Assembly (NCBI RefSeq): GCF_040954835.1
Contig: NC_090709.1
Span: forward strand, 43,098,490-43,162,489
Source of the DNA: Lepisosteus oculatus
Taxonomy: Eukaryota > Chordata > Actinopteri > Semionotiformes > Lepisosteidae
DNA: 64,000 nt
Reading direction: 5' to 3'
Shown here: positions 33,519-44,287 of the stretch, in pieces
Position numbering within the stretch: position 1 is the stretch's first letter
How the letters are laid out: each line of letters opens with the position of its first letter
The notes under the pieces: generated by a model
What the model saw: the letters and a program-made list of their open reading frames with translations, nothing else
What the model was told of the DNA's origin: nothing
The model's database searches: none
Translations under genes and position numbers: made by a program

Positions 33519-33824
33519 GATTAAACAAGTGAAAGTTGAACCTCCTCTCTTTGTGCTTACAGTGGAAAACTTGGGAGTCTACATCTGGGCACTGTTTAGC
33601 CTAGATGTAACTCCTCTCGTTCGGGTCCTGGGGGGAATATGCTGGGCTCCCTCCAGGTCTCGCTGGGGACTGAAAGGTAAACATGCTGGACAGGTCCAGC
33701 CCTACCATCAGTCCCAGCTCCAGGGCGGCTTCAAAGTAATCTTGTCTTCCTCGAGGATACTCTCCGCCACCGCTTCGGGAAGGCTTTTTTCTTCCCTTTC
33801 TCCAGGAGTTTCGGGGACCTCCAG

Positions 33825-34130
33825 TTGCTCCTGGGCCTTGGGGGAGGGGGGCTCCACTTCCTGGGCTGCCTCTTCCTGTTGTTCCTGGGCCTCAGGGGAG
33901 GGGGTTCCGACTTCCTGGGCTGCCTCTTCCTGTTGTCCCTGGGCCTCGGGGGAGGGGGTAACCTCTTCCTGGGCTGCCTCCTCCTGTTGTCCGTGGGACT
34001 CGGAGGAGGGGGGTTCCGTTTCCTGGGCTGTCACTTCCTGTCATCTTTGGGCCTCGGGGGGGGGGGTTTCCATTTCCTGGGCTGCCTCCTCCGGTTGTTC
34101 CTGGGCCTCGGGGGAAGAAAGTTCCGTTTC
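33825..34130 (-). repeat. 54-bp minisatellite coding an 18-residue acidic repeat in LINE ORF1
   Basis: About five to six copies of a 54-bp unit encode variants of EVGTPSPEAQEQQEEAAQ. Copies differ at several codons, mostly keeping the P, E and Q pattern. The period is a multiple of three, so copy-number change preserves the reading frame. Confidence 0.85.
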
Positions 34131-34164
34131 CTCTAGGACGAGGAAACGGTTCTCCCTTACCACT

Positions 34165-35623
34165 GTAGGAAAACCGGCTCAGGGACGCCAAATATGTAAG
34201 AAAACCGGCTCAGGGACGCCAAATATGTAATCATAGTGGCTCTCTGAAGGCACCAGTTCTGTAGGGTTTGGGCATTTACTGAGACAATTATTAATTGTAG
34301 CAGTAAATCACAAAGTTGATTCTTTTGATGGCTTTAGAATCCAACCATACGACATAACTCAAACAACGCACACACACAGGTACTAATACACGAGGATACA
34401 TTTATTAATACATAAAATATGCATGTAAACCTAACAGATCTTATCGAGAGGGTTATCAGAATACAAAAGATATATATTCAGTCAGTTACGAAGTGTTACA
34501 CATATCAAGAGGACATACATTCAGTATATCATTCATTAAGACCGTTTCGTAAAGTGAACTTGGTTACAACTTCTACATTAGATACTCAAAACAAGAACAT
34601 AACTCTTAGGAATTAAATTGATATCAACTGGTTGGGATTACAATTGAATTCTCGAGCAGTAATGCAGTGAAGTTGAATACTCATCCAATCTCTGGGGATT
34701 CAGATCTCCTGCGGGCACAAAGAAACAGTTGCAGGCTGTTGCTGTCCAATCTGCACTCTCTGGCTCGGTGCCAGGCTGTGCTGTGCGGCTTGCGATGGTG
34801 CGCTGCAGATGCTCACTGACCGGCTAGTTAGTGTTGGCTTTAACTAGCAAAGTTTGTGCACAGGAGAAAAGATGACTGTGGGTCCCAGCAAGTCAGGAAG
34901 AGGACTGGTTCGTTCCTGATGAAGAGCTAGTTCTGAATAGTGATTCAGCTGTCCACAGTTCCGACCTGTTCACGAGGCCTGCTGCTGGTTTCTCTCTGGC
35001 AACCTCCACTCTAGACTCTTAGAACAAAGGAAGGTTCTGGCACTCGGAAACTCTGGCCGTTCCGTGGTTGTCCGGGCTGAGTCTCAGGATGGTCAGGAGG
35101 CGCTCTGCGAGAATGTCCTGCCCTTGGGAGCCTTCTGCTCCTGGGCCGTCCTGCCCTGGAATTCTCCTTTGAATTCCCTTTAGAACAGTCCACAGAATCC
35201 TCTCCAGAATCTTACTGAATCTTACTGAATCTTACTGAATCTCGTGTTGCCTGTTTTTACCTGGAGGAACTTCAGCTCATTGATTGGCTGAAAGTTCCAT
35301 GGGCACCAGAGTCCCACGTGGGTTACTCGGCCCTACCAGTCCCTGATTGGTTGATCAAGGTGAGATATGAGTCACTTACTCCCGACACTTAGGAATGCAG
35401 TCCAGATGTCCAACTGGCACTCCCTAGACAGATAGGCGCCAATGGGTGACCATTGATCATGATAGCCAGGCTTAGCTAAGTGCATCCCCCTTTGGGAGCT
35501 GTCCTTATCAAAAGAAAACATCTTAAATCAGCCTGCATGAATAGTTTCTCTGTGGCTGCACCACAGAGATGAACAGAGAAATGGGGCCTTAATTCTGCCT
35601 TATTATTAAGCCTCGCCGCCACA
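34165..35623 (-). mobile_element. LTR retrotransposon fossil: single LTR plus short leader, inside LINE ORF1
   Basis: An LTR of about 1.4 kb (34226-35623; minus strand starts TGTGGCGGCGAGG, ends GATTACA) is followed by a short leader segment present twice in tandem (34165-34225, word TTTGGCGTCCCTGAGCC). The flanking 5-bp duplication CCACT lies at 34160-34164 and 35624-35628. The same LTR family occurs at 45704-46136 and 49475-50806. No coding region remains. The insertion is younger than the LINE it interrupts. Confidence 0.85.
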
Positions 35624-37016
35624 CCACTCTTTTCTTTTGTCCTTCCGAAGGTGGATCCTCTTTCCCTTCTTGCTGGGAGTTATCCAGGGCCCTTCCTCCG
35701 GTCAGCCATTTTGTCCGTCGTCCTGGCGATCATCTTGAGGCACTGGTGCGGCTGGGGTGTGGCCTCGGCAGTTTCGGTTCTCTGCGGGGGAGGTGCGGGT
35801 TCTTTGTTCTCACCTCTCTCCCTTTGTCTTGAGACCGGTTTCTGCTGGTCGGCTTCCACCACCTGCGCAAACGAAGGTTTGCTTACCTTGCATTAGTGAA
35901 GGAGGTGTCCCTCGGCGCCGCATCCATCGCACTTTTTGGCTGCCCGGCAGGTTTTTGCCAGGTGCCCCTCTTTGTTACAGTTGTGACATCTGACGATGTC
36001 ACACGTGTTCTCCTTGTGGCCGGACTGTCTGCACTTCTTGCAGAAATCCGGCATCCTGGGGTAGTAAAGGTACCCCCTGTCGGCTCCGATGTTGAAGCGG
36101 GCCAGGGGGTGCTGGAAACCGTCGACGCCCTCTAGGTCCTCTTTCAGGAGGACTCTGTACTGGCCTTTGCCGTACCAGACGCCGCAACTGTCCCTGATCT
36201 CCGTCGGTTTGCCCACCACAGTTACATACCTCCCTAGGTACGCTGTTACCAGTGCCATTGGTACGTAGGGGTTGTACGTGAGGATTGTGATGGTCCTCTG
36301 GTTTGTCTTCCTCATAGGCTCCGGCCTGAAATCAGAGAAACGGGGGTGCTTACCTTTTTCTCTGATCATTTTCGTTGCCTTTTCATATGAGGCGTCCGTG
36401 GCTATGTAGGCCTCCATGTATCTCTCTGCCTTGTTGTCTTGCAGGCAGTAGAGATCTCCGGCCACCAACTGCAGGATCCCTCTCAGGAAGGTAATGAAAA
36501 AGGATTTCGCAGTTGGCATCGTCTCTGTTTTCTTGGTCCAGTGGAACCGGATCAGTGTCTTCTTGTCTGCCATCTGGAAAGGAGAAAAAAGAAAAAAGGA
36601 GAGAAAGAGAGAGAGCAAGGTCCTGTGGAGAGGACGGTTTAGCTGCTAAAGGAGCAGCGAGTGAGCCCTGGACTTTGTCCTTGTGGGCAAAGCCCAGCTA
36701 GGTGCAAGCGCAGGAGGAGAGAGAGAGAGGGAGCGGATAGCGCTTCTGAGTCTCGAGGAAGAAAGCAAGCACCGCGGGCAGGCCAAGAGTACCTACTCCC
36801 AGCCAAGAGGCCAAGGAGGTGGAGCAAGAGAAAGGGGGAGGGGAGAGGAGAGAGCAGAGAGAGAGAACGTTGCTGCCGGATCCCAACCAGCTCAGCTGCT
36901 GATTGGCCTTAACCCCCTAGGCTCAACCTAGGGCGATACCAGCTCAAGCACTCTTCAGGATCTTCGATTGCCTTCTAGAACTTTGGAAAGACAAGAACTG
37001 CGGGCATGCCACTTGA

Positions 37017-37040
37017 ACTTGATCTTAGCCAAAAGGCCGA
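37017..37040 (-). ncRNA. U2 snRNA fragment, 24 nt (about nt 9-32)
   Basis: The minus strand contains an uninterrupted 24-nt match to the 5' region of U2 snRNA, including CGGCCTTTTGGCTAAGATC. It lies exactly between the 5' end of the minus-strand Tx1 LINE and the plus-strand Tx1-like fragment. The rest of U2 is absent, so it is a target-site relic rather than a gene. The Keno lineage of the Tx1 clade is known to insert into U2 genes. Confidence 0.85.
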
Positions 37041-38303
37041 TAAAATTGGATTCCAGCTCACTGGCCCTGCAAAACTTAGTTCAAGACTTTAAACTCTCAG
37101 ACACATATAGATGTATATATCCCACAACAGCAGGATATACATGGTCAGGGAGGAATAGCAGCTCCAGAATTGACTATTGCTTTGTCTCAGAGAGAGTGAA
37201 AGTTGTTGGGGTCACTCTTCACCCTGTCTTCTTCTCAGATCATCAGGCTTTAGGGTGTAGAGTGGAACTCCAGGGCGGGACTGTCTTTGGCCCAGGCCTC
37301 TGGAAACTCAACACAAAGCTGCTAGAGAACGAGGGGGTAGTATCCCGCTACAAGGAGAAACTATCACAGTGGCTGTCCTTGCAGTGTCTGTACGGGTCAG
37401 TAAGAGAGTGGTGGGAGGAGGTGAAGGTGAGGACAAAGGCCTTTTTCATGGCTGAGGGAAGGAAGGCTGCTGCCAGACGGAGAGGAGTGCTAGCCAGGAA
37501 ACAGAGGCAGCTGCAGCGTCTCTACACGATGCTGCACAGTGGCTTCGATGTGCTTGAGGATATCACCCTTTTAAAAAAGGACATCCGGAGCATAGCCGAA
37601 GAAAGCAGTCGAGGAGTGCTGTTAAGAAGCAGAGTGCAGTTCTTGGAAGAAAATGAGAAGTGTACCTGCTTCTTTTTCAGGAAAGTGGTAGGCTCCAAGT
37701 CTGTTCTCTCTCTTCCCTCCTCATCAACTACACTTTCCATGACAGAGCTGAGTGCTATCCTCTCCTGCATCGAGGCCTTCTTGTCACGGACGTCCAAAGG
37801 GACTAACTGTGGGGAGCAGGAGTGCGGAAAAAGACCCATATGCGTAGCGGCGAGACGGGAAAAAGGCCCGGGCTCATTAGTGCAAAGAGTTCAGGAATGC
37901 CGTATAGAAACCTGTGCCCTCAGGGAGCGGACGTGGGGCGCCCTGGTGCTAGGCGGGTCTCAGGACATCCGAACGTCAGTGCTGAGCAAGGACAGAGTGC
38001 AAGACCCGGAAATATATAGCCCAAGGGAAAGAGAGGGAAAGGAAGGACAGCAGACCAGGAACTAGGGACAGGACAGAGAAGGACCGCCCTCTGGCTGCAG
38101 AGCGCGTGACACTTCTACTCAAGACTGTACAGCTCTACAGAGGTAAAGGATGAAGAAATTAATTTTTTTACCTCAAAGCTAGAAAACGTTTTGAGTGAAG
38201 AAGATAGGGAAGTACTTGAGGGGGATTTGACAGTAGAAGAGCTGAGAGGCTATGGAGAGCTTACAGAAGGGGAAAACTCCGGGTGCTGACAGGCTCCCTA
38301 AAG
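37041..38303 (+). mobile_element. Second Tx1-clade LINE fragment (endonuclease end to start of RT)
   Basis: The plus-strand frame to about 38065 encodes the C-terminal AP endonuclease (GYTWSGRNSSSRIDYCF, FFSDHQALG) and the linker before the reverse transcriptase (LWKLNTKLLEN, VREWWEEVK). In a shifted frame it continues into LSEEDREVLEGDLTVEELR and KTPGADRLPK near 38290. It is 5'-truncated at the U2 fragment and ends abruptly where the tRNA cluster begins at 38304. It differs clearly from the minus-strand copy, so it belongs to a different Tx1 family. Confidence 0.82.
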
Positions 38304-38871
38304 GGGCGTCTGCTTTTACTACTTGCATGAATGAAGGCAAAAAAAAGCCAATCCATGTGAACGAACGGCGCTTTACAGAGGAGTACTGCCTGACTGGATC
38401 GTTGATGAACGACAGAGGCCACTCCGACCTCTTCTCGGTTTTCTTCAATGACTTACTAAGGATCTTCTTCACATTCGCCCATGCAGGGGAAGCCAGTTAC
38501 ACCAAAGCAAACGCAGGAAAGTGCAATTCAAGCAGAGACCAGGAGAGACTTGTTTACACCGAGAGTGGGCGGAGAATGGAACAATGCGCCCAGCCCTGTT
38601 GCTGGAGCCGATTCTTGATGAGATCTTGGGCTCACTAAGAAGCCCCCGCTGGATGCTAATCTTTCTGTTGTTCTTGCAGGTCCTGCACTGCATTTGAGCC
38701 AACAGAGCTCGTCCTGGTCTGTCGGCACAGCCCAATTGCGAATGATCTGCTCCGTGTACAGAAGGAACGTGCGTTTGGTACAAGAGTGCATGAAGGCACC
38801 GGAAATACATTGGCAACAAATGACCGGTCGCTCAAGACCTCTGTGAAGTACAGGAGCGTGCAAAACGAGGC

Positions 38872-38944
38872 TGTTTCCACCCGGTCTCGAACCGGGGACC
38901 TTTCGCGTGTTAGGCGAACGTGATAGCCGCTACACTACGGAAAC
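38872..38944 (-). tRNA. tRNA-Val: tRNA-Val(AAC)
   Basis: The 73-nt copy equals the gene at 6157 apart from position 66, which turns a G:C acceptor pair into G:T. Anticodon AAC, D-arm and B-box are intact, and TTTT follows shortly after the 3' end. Confidence 0.92.
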
Positions 38945-39053
38945 CTGTAGGGACTGCTGCTGGTGTCTCGCTTGCGTTTCGGGCTGAGAAAGGGACGCGT
39001 CACTTTAGGCAGATGGCGCTGGAGAGAGGAACAAAGGGCGCGATGAAACAAAA

Positions 39054-39064
39054 TGCCAAAACCC

Positions 39065-39098
<34 letters not shown>

Positions 39099-39124
39099 AA
39101 CGCTCTCCCAACTGAGCTATTTTT
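39054..39124 (-). pseudogene. tRNA-Phe(GAA) copy lacking its 5' acceptor
   Basis: D-arm, anticodon GAA and T-arm are as in the gene at 5975. A small deletion replaced the 5' flank and first bases (the gene now starts TTTAAAAATAGCTCAG instead of GCCGAAATAGCTCAG), so the acceptor stem cannot form opposite TTTTGGC. It is transcribable in principle but unlikely to mature. Confidence 0.85.
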
Positions 39125-40141
39125 AAAGCCCACAGCCACCTGCTCCAGCCTTCCTGTGTTGTGGCATGAGCGCACCAAGAGTAGCGGGAGAGTGTTGAAG
39201 GAACGTCACTCAGAAGGAAAGCCACCCAGCTGCGCCCTCTGAGCTCTGTCCAGCGCATCTTCCTCGCATGGACTCCTGCCTGCGACGGGCAGGAAACAAT
39301 TAGCAAGAACAGAACGACACCCCATGGGTGTCTCATGACCGCACCTTAGGTTGTGACACGTGCAGGTGTGAGGGGTTGCCGGGCTACTTTGGAGCAGAGC
39401 TTGGGCGGAGGGGGGGCGGGAAAGCAGACAAAGAGGTGATACCTCAAGGTCTGCACGATCACAGCTCTCCGCCGCCCCAGGCTTCCGCTCGATAAGCTAC
39501 TGGACACACCCGCCCCTCCTCACACAGACCGTGGAAAAGCCCCCGAGTGGGAGGGCTCTCTCTTCCTCCCAGGAGCTCTTGGACACGACGCCCAGACAGG
39601 GCGCGGGGAGCCGCCGCCTGCAAACACGGCTCCAGGCAGGACTCCACTCCGCAGGAGCCGCAGAGCAGAGGAGATGAGGGCAGCTTAGCTCCTGTGCAGA
39701 GACCTGAGCTGTTGTTGCTGTGGATGCTGTCTTTTCTGCACTCGGGGTAGGAGTGAATGTTGAGTTGCCCTTAGAAATGAAGCAGAGCACTTCAACGGCA
39801 CGGGTGTGTGTGTGTGTGCGCCCTGGTGATTCTGGGAGACAGATCGAACCTGGGCTAAAAGAGAGGGGGCTTAGCCCTCTTCCATTTGCTACTTCAAAGT
39901 TGTACAACCCCTTTGTATCTGCTAGGCGGCGCAGTCGTCGTGCACAAAGAACAATTTGAAAAGCGTCAAAGGCAAGTCATTCCGAGTTGGTCGTTTGTGT
40001 TTTCCGTTCAGACGCGAAATGCTGACATGATCTCTCGGCTCCTCGGTTGTCATTTCTGCTCCGTAAAGGGATCACAGCACGCGTCGGCTTCCAGCATGCT
40101 GGGTCGGGACACGATGCCGGGGGTTGGAGAGAGCGATGTCT

Positions 40142-40213
40142 TCCTCGTCAGTATAGTGGCCAGTATCCCCGCCTGTCACGCGGGAGACCGGGGTTCGATT
40201 CCCCGACGGGGAG
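40142..40213 (+). tRNA. tRNA-Asp: tRNA-Asp(GTC)
   Basis: The 72-nt gene has anticodon GTC and intact T-arm CCGGGGTTCGATTCCCCG. It begins TCCTCGTCAG where the other copies have TCCTCGTTAG. The acceptor is fully paired, and a TTTT run follows within 10 nt. Confidence 0.94.
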
Positions 40214-40625
40214 TAGCTTTTCTTTCACTTCCTTAGAGAAATGACTGCCTTTCACTTCTCTGTTTTCTTTCACAGCGTCGTGCACCTTTTCATTGCTCTC
40301 GCTTTCAGAGCCTCCGCACGGCAGTCGACTCGACATCAGGAAGCACATTGAAGGGAAAGCAGGAAGCGCTGCGACATGCACTGTGCAGATCCCGCCACAC
40401 TAAGAGGTGAGTGGGTCTGTTCGATGCACAAAGAACGCTTTGAGAAGCGTCAAAGGCAAGTCATTCCGAGTTGGTCGTTTGTGTTTTCCGTTCAGACGCG
40501 AAATGCTGAAATGATCTCTCGGCTCCTCGGTTGTCATTTCTGCTCCGTAAAGGAATCACAGCACGCGTCGGCTTCCAGCACGGTGGGTCGGGACACGATG
40601 CCGGGGGTCGGAGAGAGCGATGTCT

Positions 40626-40682
40626 TCCTCGTTAGTATAGGACCTGTCACCTGTCCCCACCTGTCACGCGGGAGACTGGGGT
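40626..40682 (+). pseudogene. tRNA-Asp relic (inverted-unit copy)
   Basis: It is the same rearranged form as the relic at 4408: the D-region reads GGACCTGTCACCTGTCCCC and the T-loop is missing. Its presence in every unit shows that the damage predates unit amplification. Confidence 0.85.
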
Positions 40683-40834
40683 GCATCAGGACGCGCCTTG
40701 AAGTGAAAGCAGGATGCGCTGTGACATGCACTGTGCAGATCCCGCCACACTAAGAGGTGGGTCCAGTGGGTCTGTTCGATCACAGCGCTAGGCGAATCCC
40801 CAATCCCCTTTTGTGCCTGGCGACAAAAGATGTC

Positions 40835-40907
40835 TGTTTCCGCCCGGTTTCGAACCGGGGACCTTTCGCGTGTGAGGCGAACGTGATAACCACTACACTA
40901 CGGAAAC
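40835..40907 (-). tRNA. tRNA-Val: tRNA-Val(CAC)
   Basis: The 73-nt gene is an exact-looking vertebrate tRNA-Val(CAC): acceptor GTTTCCG/CGGAAAC, GCCTCACACGCGAAAGG, and T-arm GGTTCGAAACCGGG. Unlike the left-cluster copy at 4188, its acceptor is perfect. Confidence 0.96.
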
Positions 40908-41337
40908 GGTGGTAAGACGTGCCCAGCGGCCCAGCGCTGAGCTTCGCCAATGCGATTCAGCTGCTTCCAGTGCCTTTATTGGAGTGCGCTGATGGACCGT
41001 GCTCTCTCTCCAGAGACCAGCACGCCTGTCATGGACGGAGCAGGAAAGGCGGCGCCACATTCTACAGCCCTCTCCACGCAATCGACGAAATCGGGCTACT
41101 GAAGTGGAGAAAATCGCCTCTCCAGAAAGTGCAAATATCATCTTGGAGACTATAAATCCTATTGCCGAAGGTCAGCCCTGTCTACCAGAGTAACCCTCCC
41201 ACAGCGATGATCAGCTCGTCTCACACGCGAGAAGTTTCGGTTGGAAACAAGCGCCCCCTCTTCTCGCACGTTTTGCACGTTCGAGTAGTTTTAATGCGGC
41301 TCTTTCGTACACGGTGCTGATCTTTTGGAAAGCAGGA

Positions 41338-41400
41338 GGCAAAACCGAGTCGAACCGCCTGGGTGAAAACCAGGAACCCTAACCGCTAGACTATATGGCA
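41338..41400 (-). pseudogene. tRNA-Glu(TTC) relic
   Basis: The 63-nt form is identical to that at 3695, with the same shortened T-arm. Anticodon TTC is still readable. Confidence 0.85.
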
Positions 41401-41601
41401 GCGAACAACCATGCTGTTCCCGGCATCATGCAAGCAAACTACATAAATATGAGAAAACACGCAAGAGAGTTGTCACTCAGAGTGTCGAAGGGTCGATGTA
41501 TACTGGGGCTCAGTTGAAATGCAACGTCAGGACTTTTCCGAATTATGTCACACGAAGAGAGCACAGCCCTTTCCGCCCTGCCGCGTGTGTCTCGGTAACT
41601 C

Positions 41602-41673
41602 GCTGTGATCGTATAGTGGTCAGTACTTTGCGTTGTGGCCGCAACAACCCCGGTTCGAATCCGGGTCACGGCA
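41602..41673 (+). tRNA. tRNA-His: tRNA-His(GTG)
   Basis: This 72-nt gene is identical to the one at 3422, with anticodon GTG, full T-arm and one wobble in the acceptor. Confidence 0.93.
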
Positions 41674-42247
41674 GAATAGGGGCGTCTGCTTTTACTACTC
41701 GCACGAATGAAGGCAAAAAAAAGCCAATCGACGTGAACGAACGGCGCTTTACAGAGGAGTACTGCCTGACTGGATCGTTGATGAACGACAGAGGCCACTC
41801 CGACCTCTTCTCGGTTTTCTTCAATGACTTACTAAGGATCTTCTTCACATTCGCCCATGCAGGGGAAGCCAGTTACACCAAAGCAAACGCAGGAAAGTGC
41901 ATTTCAAGCAGAGACCAGGAGGGACTTGTTTACACCGAGAGTGGGCGGAGAATGGAACAATGCGCCCAGCCCTGTTGCTGGAGCCGATTCTTGATGAGCT
42001 CTTGGGCTCACTAAGAGGCCCCCGCTGGATGCTAATCTTTCTGTTGTTCTTGCAGGTCCTGCGCTGCTTTTGAGCCGACAGAGCTCGACCTGGTCTGTCG
42101 GCACAGCCCAATTGCAAATGATCGGCTCCGCGTACAGAAGGAACGTGCGTTTGGTACAAGAGTGCACGAAGGCACCGGAAATACATTGGGAACAAATGAC
42201 CGGTCGCTCAAGACCTCTGTGAAGTACAGGAGCGTGCAAAACGAGGC

Positions 42248-42320
42248 TGTTTCCGCCCGGTCTCGAACCGGGGACCTTTCGCGTGTTAGGCGAACGTGAT
42301 AGCCGCTACACTACGGAAAC
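42248..42320 (-). tRNA. tRNA-Val: tRNA-Val(AAC)
   Basis: The 73-nt gene is identical to the one at 6157. All stems pair, and TTTT follows. Confidence 0.95.
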
Positions 42321-42429
42321 CTGTAGGGACTGCTGCTGGTGTCTCGCTTGCGTTTCGGGCTGAGAAAGGGACGAGTCACTTTAGGCAGGTGGCGCTGGAG
42401 AGAGGAACAAAGGGCGCGATGAAACAAAA

Positions 42430-42502
42430 TGCTGAAACCCGGGATCGAACCAGGGACCTTTAGATCTTCAGTCTAACGCTCTCCCAACTGAGCTATTTCG
42501 GC
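42430..42502 (-). tRNA. tRNA-Phe: tRNA-Phe(GAA)
   Basis: The 73-nt gene has anticodon GAA and a standard B-box. One acceptor change (3' strand TTTCAGC instead of TTTCGGC) leaves a C:A mismatch at position 3:70; otherwise it is intact. Confidence 0.9.
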
Positions 42503-43526
42503 AGTGCGCAAAGCCCACAGCCACCTGCTCCAGCCTTCCTGTGTTGTGGCATGAGCGCACCAAGAGTAGCGGGAGAGTGTTGCAGGAACGTCACTCAGAA
42601 GGAAAGCCACCCAGCTGCGCCCTCTGAGCTCTGTCCAGCGCATCTTCCTCGCATGGACTCCTGCCTGCGACGGGCAGGAAACAATTAGCAAGAACAGAAC
42701 GACACCCCATGGGTGTCTCATGACCGCACCTTAGGTTGTGACACGTGCAGGTGTGAGGGGTTGCCGGGCTACTTTGGAGCAGAGCTTGGGCGGAGGGGGG
42801 GCGGGAAAGCAGACAAAGAGGTGACACCTCAAGGTCTGCACGATCACAGCTCTCCGCCGCCCCAGGCTTCCGCTCGATAAGCTACTGGACACACCCGCCC
42901 CTCCTCACACAGACCGTGGAAAAGCCCCCGAGTGGGAGGGCTCGCTCTTCCTCCCAGGAGCTCTTGGACACGACGCCCAGACAGGGCGCGGGGAGCCGCC
43001 GCCTGCAAACACGGCTCCAGGCAGGACTCCACTCCGCAGGAGCCGCAGAGCAGAGGAGATGAGGGCAGCTTAGCTCCTGTGCAGAGACCTGAGCTGTTGT
43101 TGCTGTGGATGCTGTCTTTTCTGCACTCGGGGTAGGAGTGAATGTTGAGTTGCACTTAGAAATGAAGCAGAGCACTTCAACGGCACGGGTGTGTGTGTGT
43201 GTGCGCCCTGGTGATTCTGGGAGACAAATCGAACCTGGGCTAAAAGAGAGGGGGCTTAGCCCTCTTCCATTTGCTACTTCAAAGTTGTACAACCCCTTTG
43301 TATCTGCTAGGCGGCGCAGTCGTCGTGCACAAAGAACACTTTGAAAAGCGTCAAAGGCAAGTCATTCCGAGTTGGTCGTTTGTGTTTTCCGTTCAGACGC
43401 GAAATGCTGACATGATCTCTCGGTTCCTCGGTTGTCATTTCTGCTCCGTAAAGGGATCACAGCACGCGTCGGCTTCCAGCATGCTGGGTCGGGACACGAT
43501 GCCGGGGGTTGGAGAGAGCGATGTCT

Positions 43527-43598
43527 TCCTCGTTAGTATAGTGGCCAGTATCCCCGCCTGTCACGCGGGAGACCGGGGTTCGATTCCCCGATGGGGAG
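43527..43598 (+). tRNA. tRNA-Asp: tRNA-Asp(GTC)
   Basis: The 72-nt gene has anticodon GTC. The T-arm side ends CCCCGATGGGGAG, where one acceptor G:C pair has become a T:G wobble or mismatch compared with the copy at 40142. It is likely functional. Confidence 0.9.
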
Positions 43599-44010
43599 TT
43601 GCTTTTCTTTCACCTCCTTAGAGAAATGACTGCCTTTCACTTCTCTGTTTTCTTTCACAGCGTCGTGCACCTTTTCATTGCTCTCGCTTTCAGAGCCTCC
43701 GCACGGCAGTCGACTCGACATCAGGAAGCACATTGAAGTGAAAGCAGGAAGCGCTGCGACATGCACTGTGCAGATCCCGCCACACTAAGAGGTGAGTGGG
43801 TCTGTTCGATGCACAAAGAACGCTTTGAGAAGCGTCAAAGGCAAGTCATTCCGAGTTGGTCGTTTGTGTTTTCCGTTCAGACGCGAAATGCTGAAATGAT
43901 CTCTCGGCTCCTCCGTTGTCATTTCTTCTCCGTAAAGGGATCACAGCACGCGTCGGCTTCCAGCACGGTGGGTCGGGACACGATGCCGGGGGTCGGAGAG
44001 AGCGATGTCT

Positions 44011-44067
44011 TCCTAGTTAGTATAGGACCTGTCACCTGTCCCCACCTGTCACGCGGGAGACTGGGGT
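44011..44067 (+). pseudogene. tRNA-Asp relic (third copy)
   Basis: It has the same rearranged D-region and lost T-loop as the copies at 4408 and 40626, plus a private change at the start (TCCTAGTTAG). Confidence 0.85.
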
Positions 44068-44214
44068 ACATCAGGACGCGCATTGAAGTGAAAGCAGGAT
44101 GCGCTGTGACATGCACTGTGCAGATCCCGCCACACTAAGAGGTGAGTGGGTCTGTTCGATCACAGCGCTAGGCGAATCCCCAATCCCCTTTTGTGCCTGG
44201 CGACAAAAGATGTC

Positions 44215-44287
44215 TGTTTCCGCCCGGTTTCGAACCGGGGACTTTTCGCGTGTGAGGCGAACGTGATAACCACTACACTACGGAAAC
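44215..44287 (-). tRNA. tRNA-Val: tRNA-Val(CAC)
   Basis: This 73-nt gene equals the one at 40835 except for one variable-loop base (GCGAAAAGTCCCC). The acceptor and anticodon arms are perfect. Confidence 0.94.

Larger units (their letters stand above)
33600..36573 (-). pseudogene. Tx1 LINE ORF1 (CCHC zinc-knuckle protein), interrupted
   Basis: It starts at ATG 36573-36571 (MADKKTLIRFHWTKKTE). After a basic region with RRM-like TILTYNPYVPMALVTAYLG it has zinc knuckles CKKCRQSGHKENTC and CHNCNKEGHLAKTC and the start of a third (CDGCGAEGH), where the frame stops near 35893. Downstream sequence (35860-35630) continues in another frame. The LTR-element fossil at 34165-35623 then intervenes. The C-terminal part (34140-33708) encodes an acidic repeat. 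ORF1 of this clade binds element RNA with its knuckles. Confidence 0.8.
30427..37016 (-). mobile_element. Tx1-clade LINE, near full length, split by an LTR insertion
   Basis: The element reads on the minus strand: 5' leader (about 36580-37016), ORF1 with CCHC knuckles (36573 down to about 33700), ORF2 with AP endonuclease and reverse transcriptase (33518 down to about 31350), and a 0.9-kb 3' tail ending at 30427. The end is set by the second copy (61828 onward), with which homology stops at exactly the same base although the flanks differ. An LTR-element fossil occupies 34165-35623. Both ORFs are interrupted, so the copy is inactive. Tx1-clade elements in fish and frogs often insert site-specifically; here the 5' end abuts a U2 snRNA fragment. 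Confidence 0.85.

Noticed and set aside
33517-34230. 237-codon plus-strand frame rich in SCCSWASGE
   Set aside because: It is the antisense reading of the acidic minisatellite in LINE ORF1.
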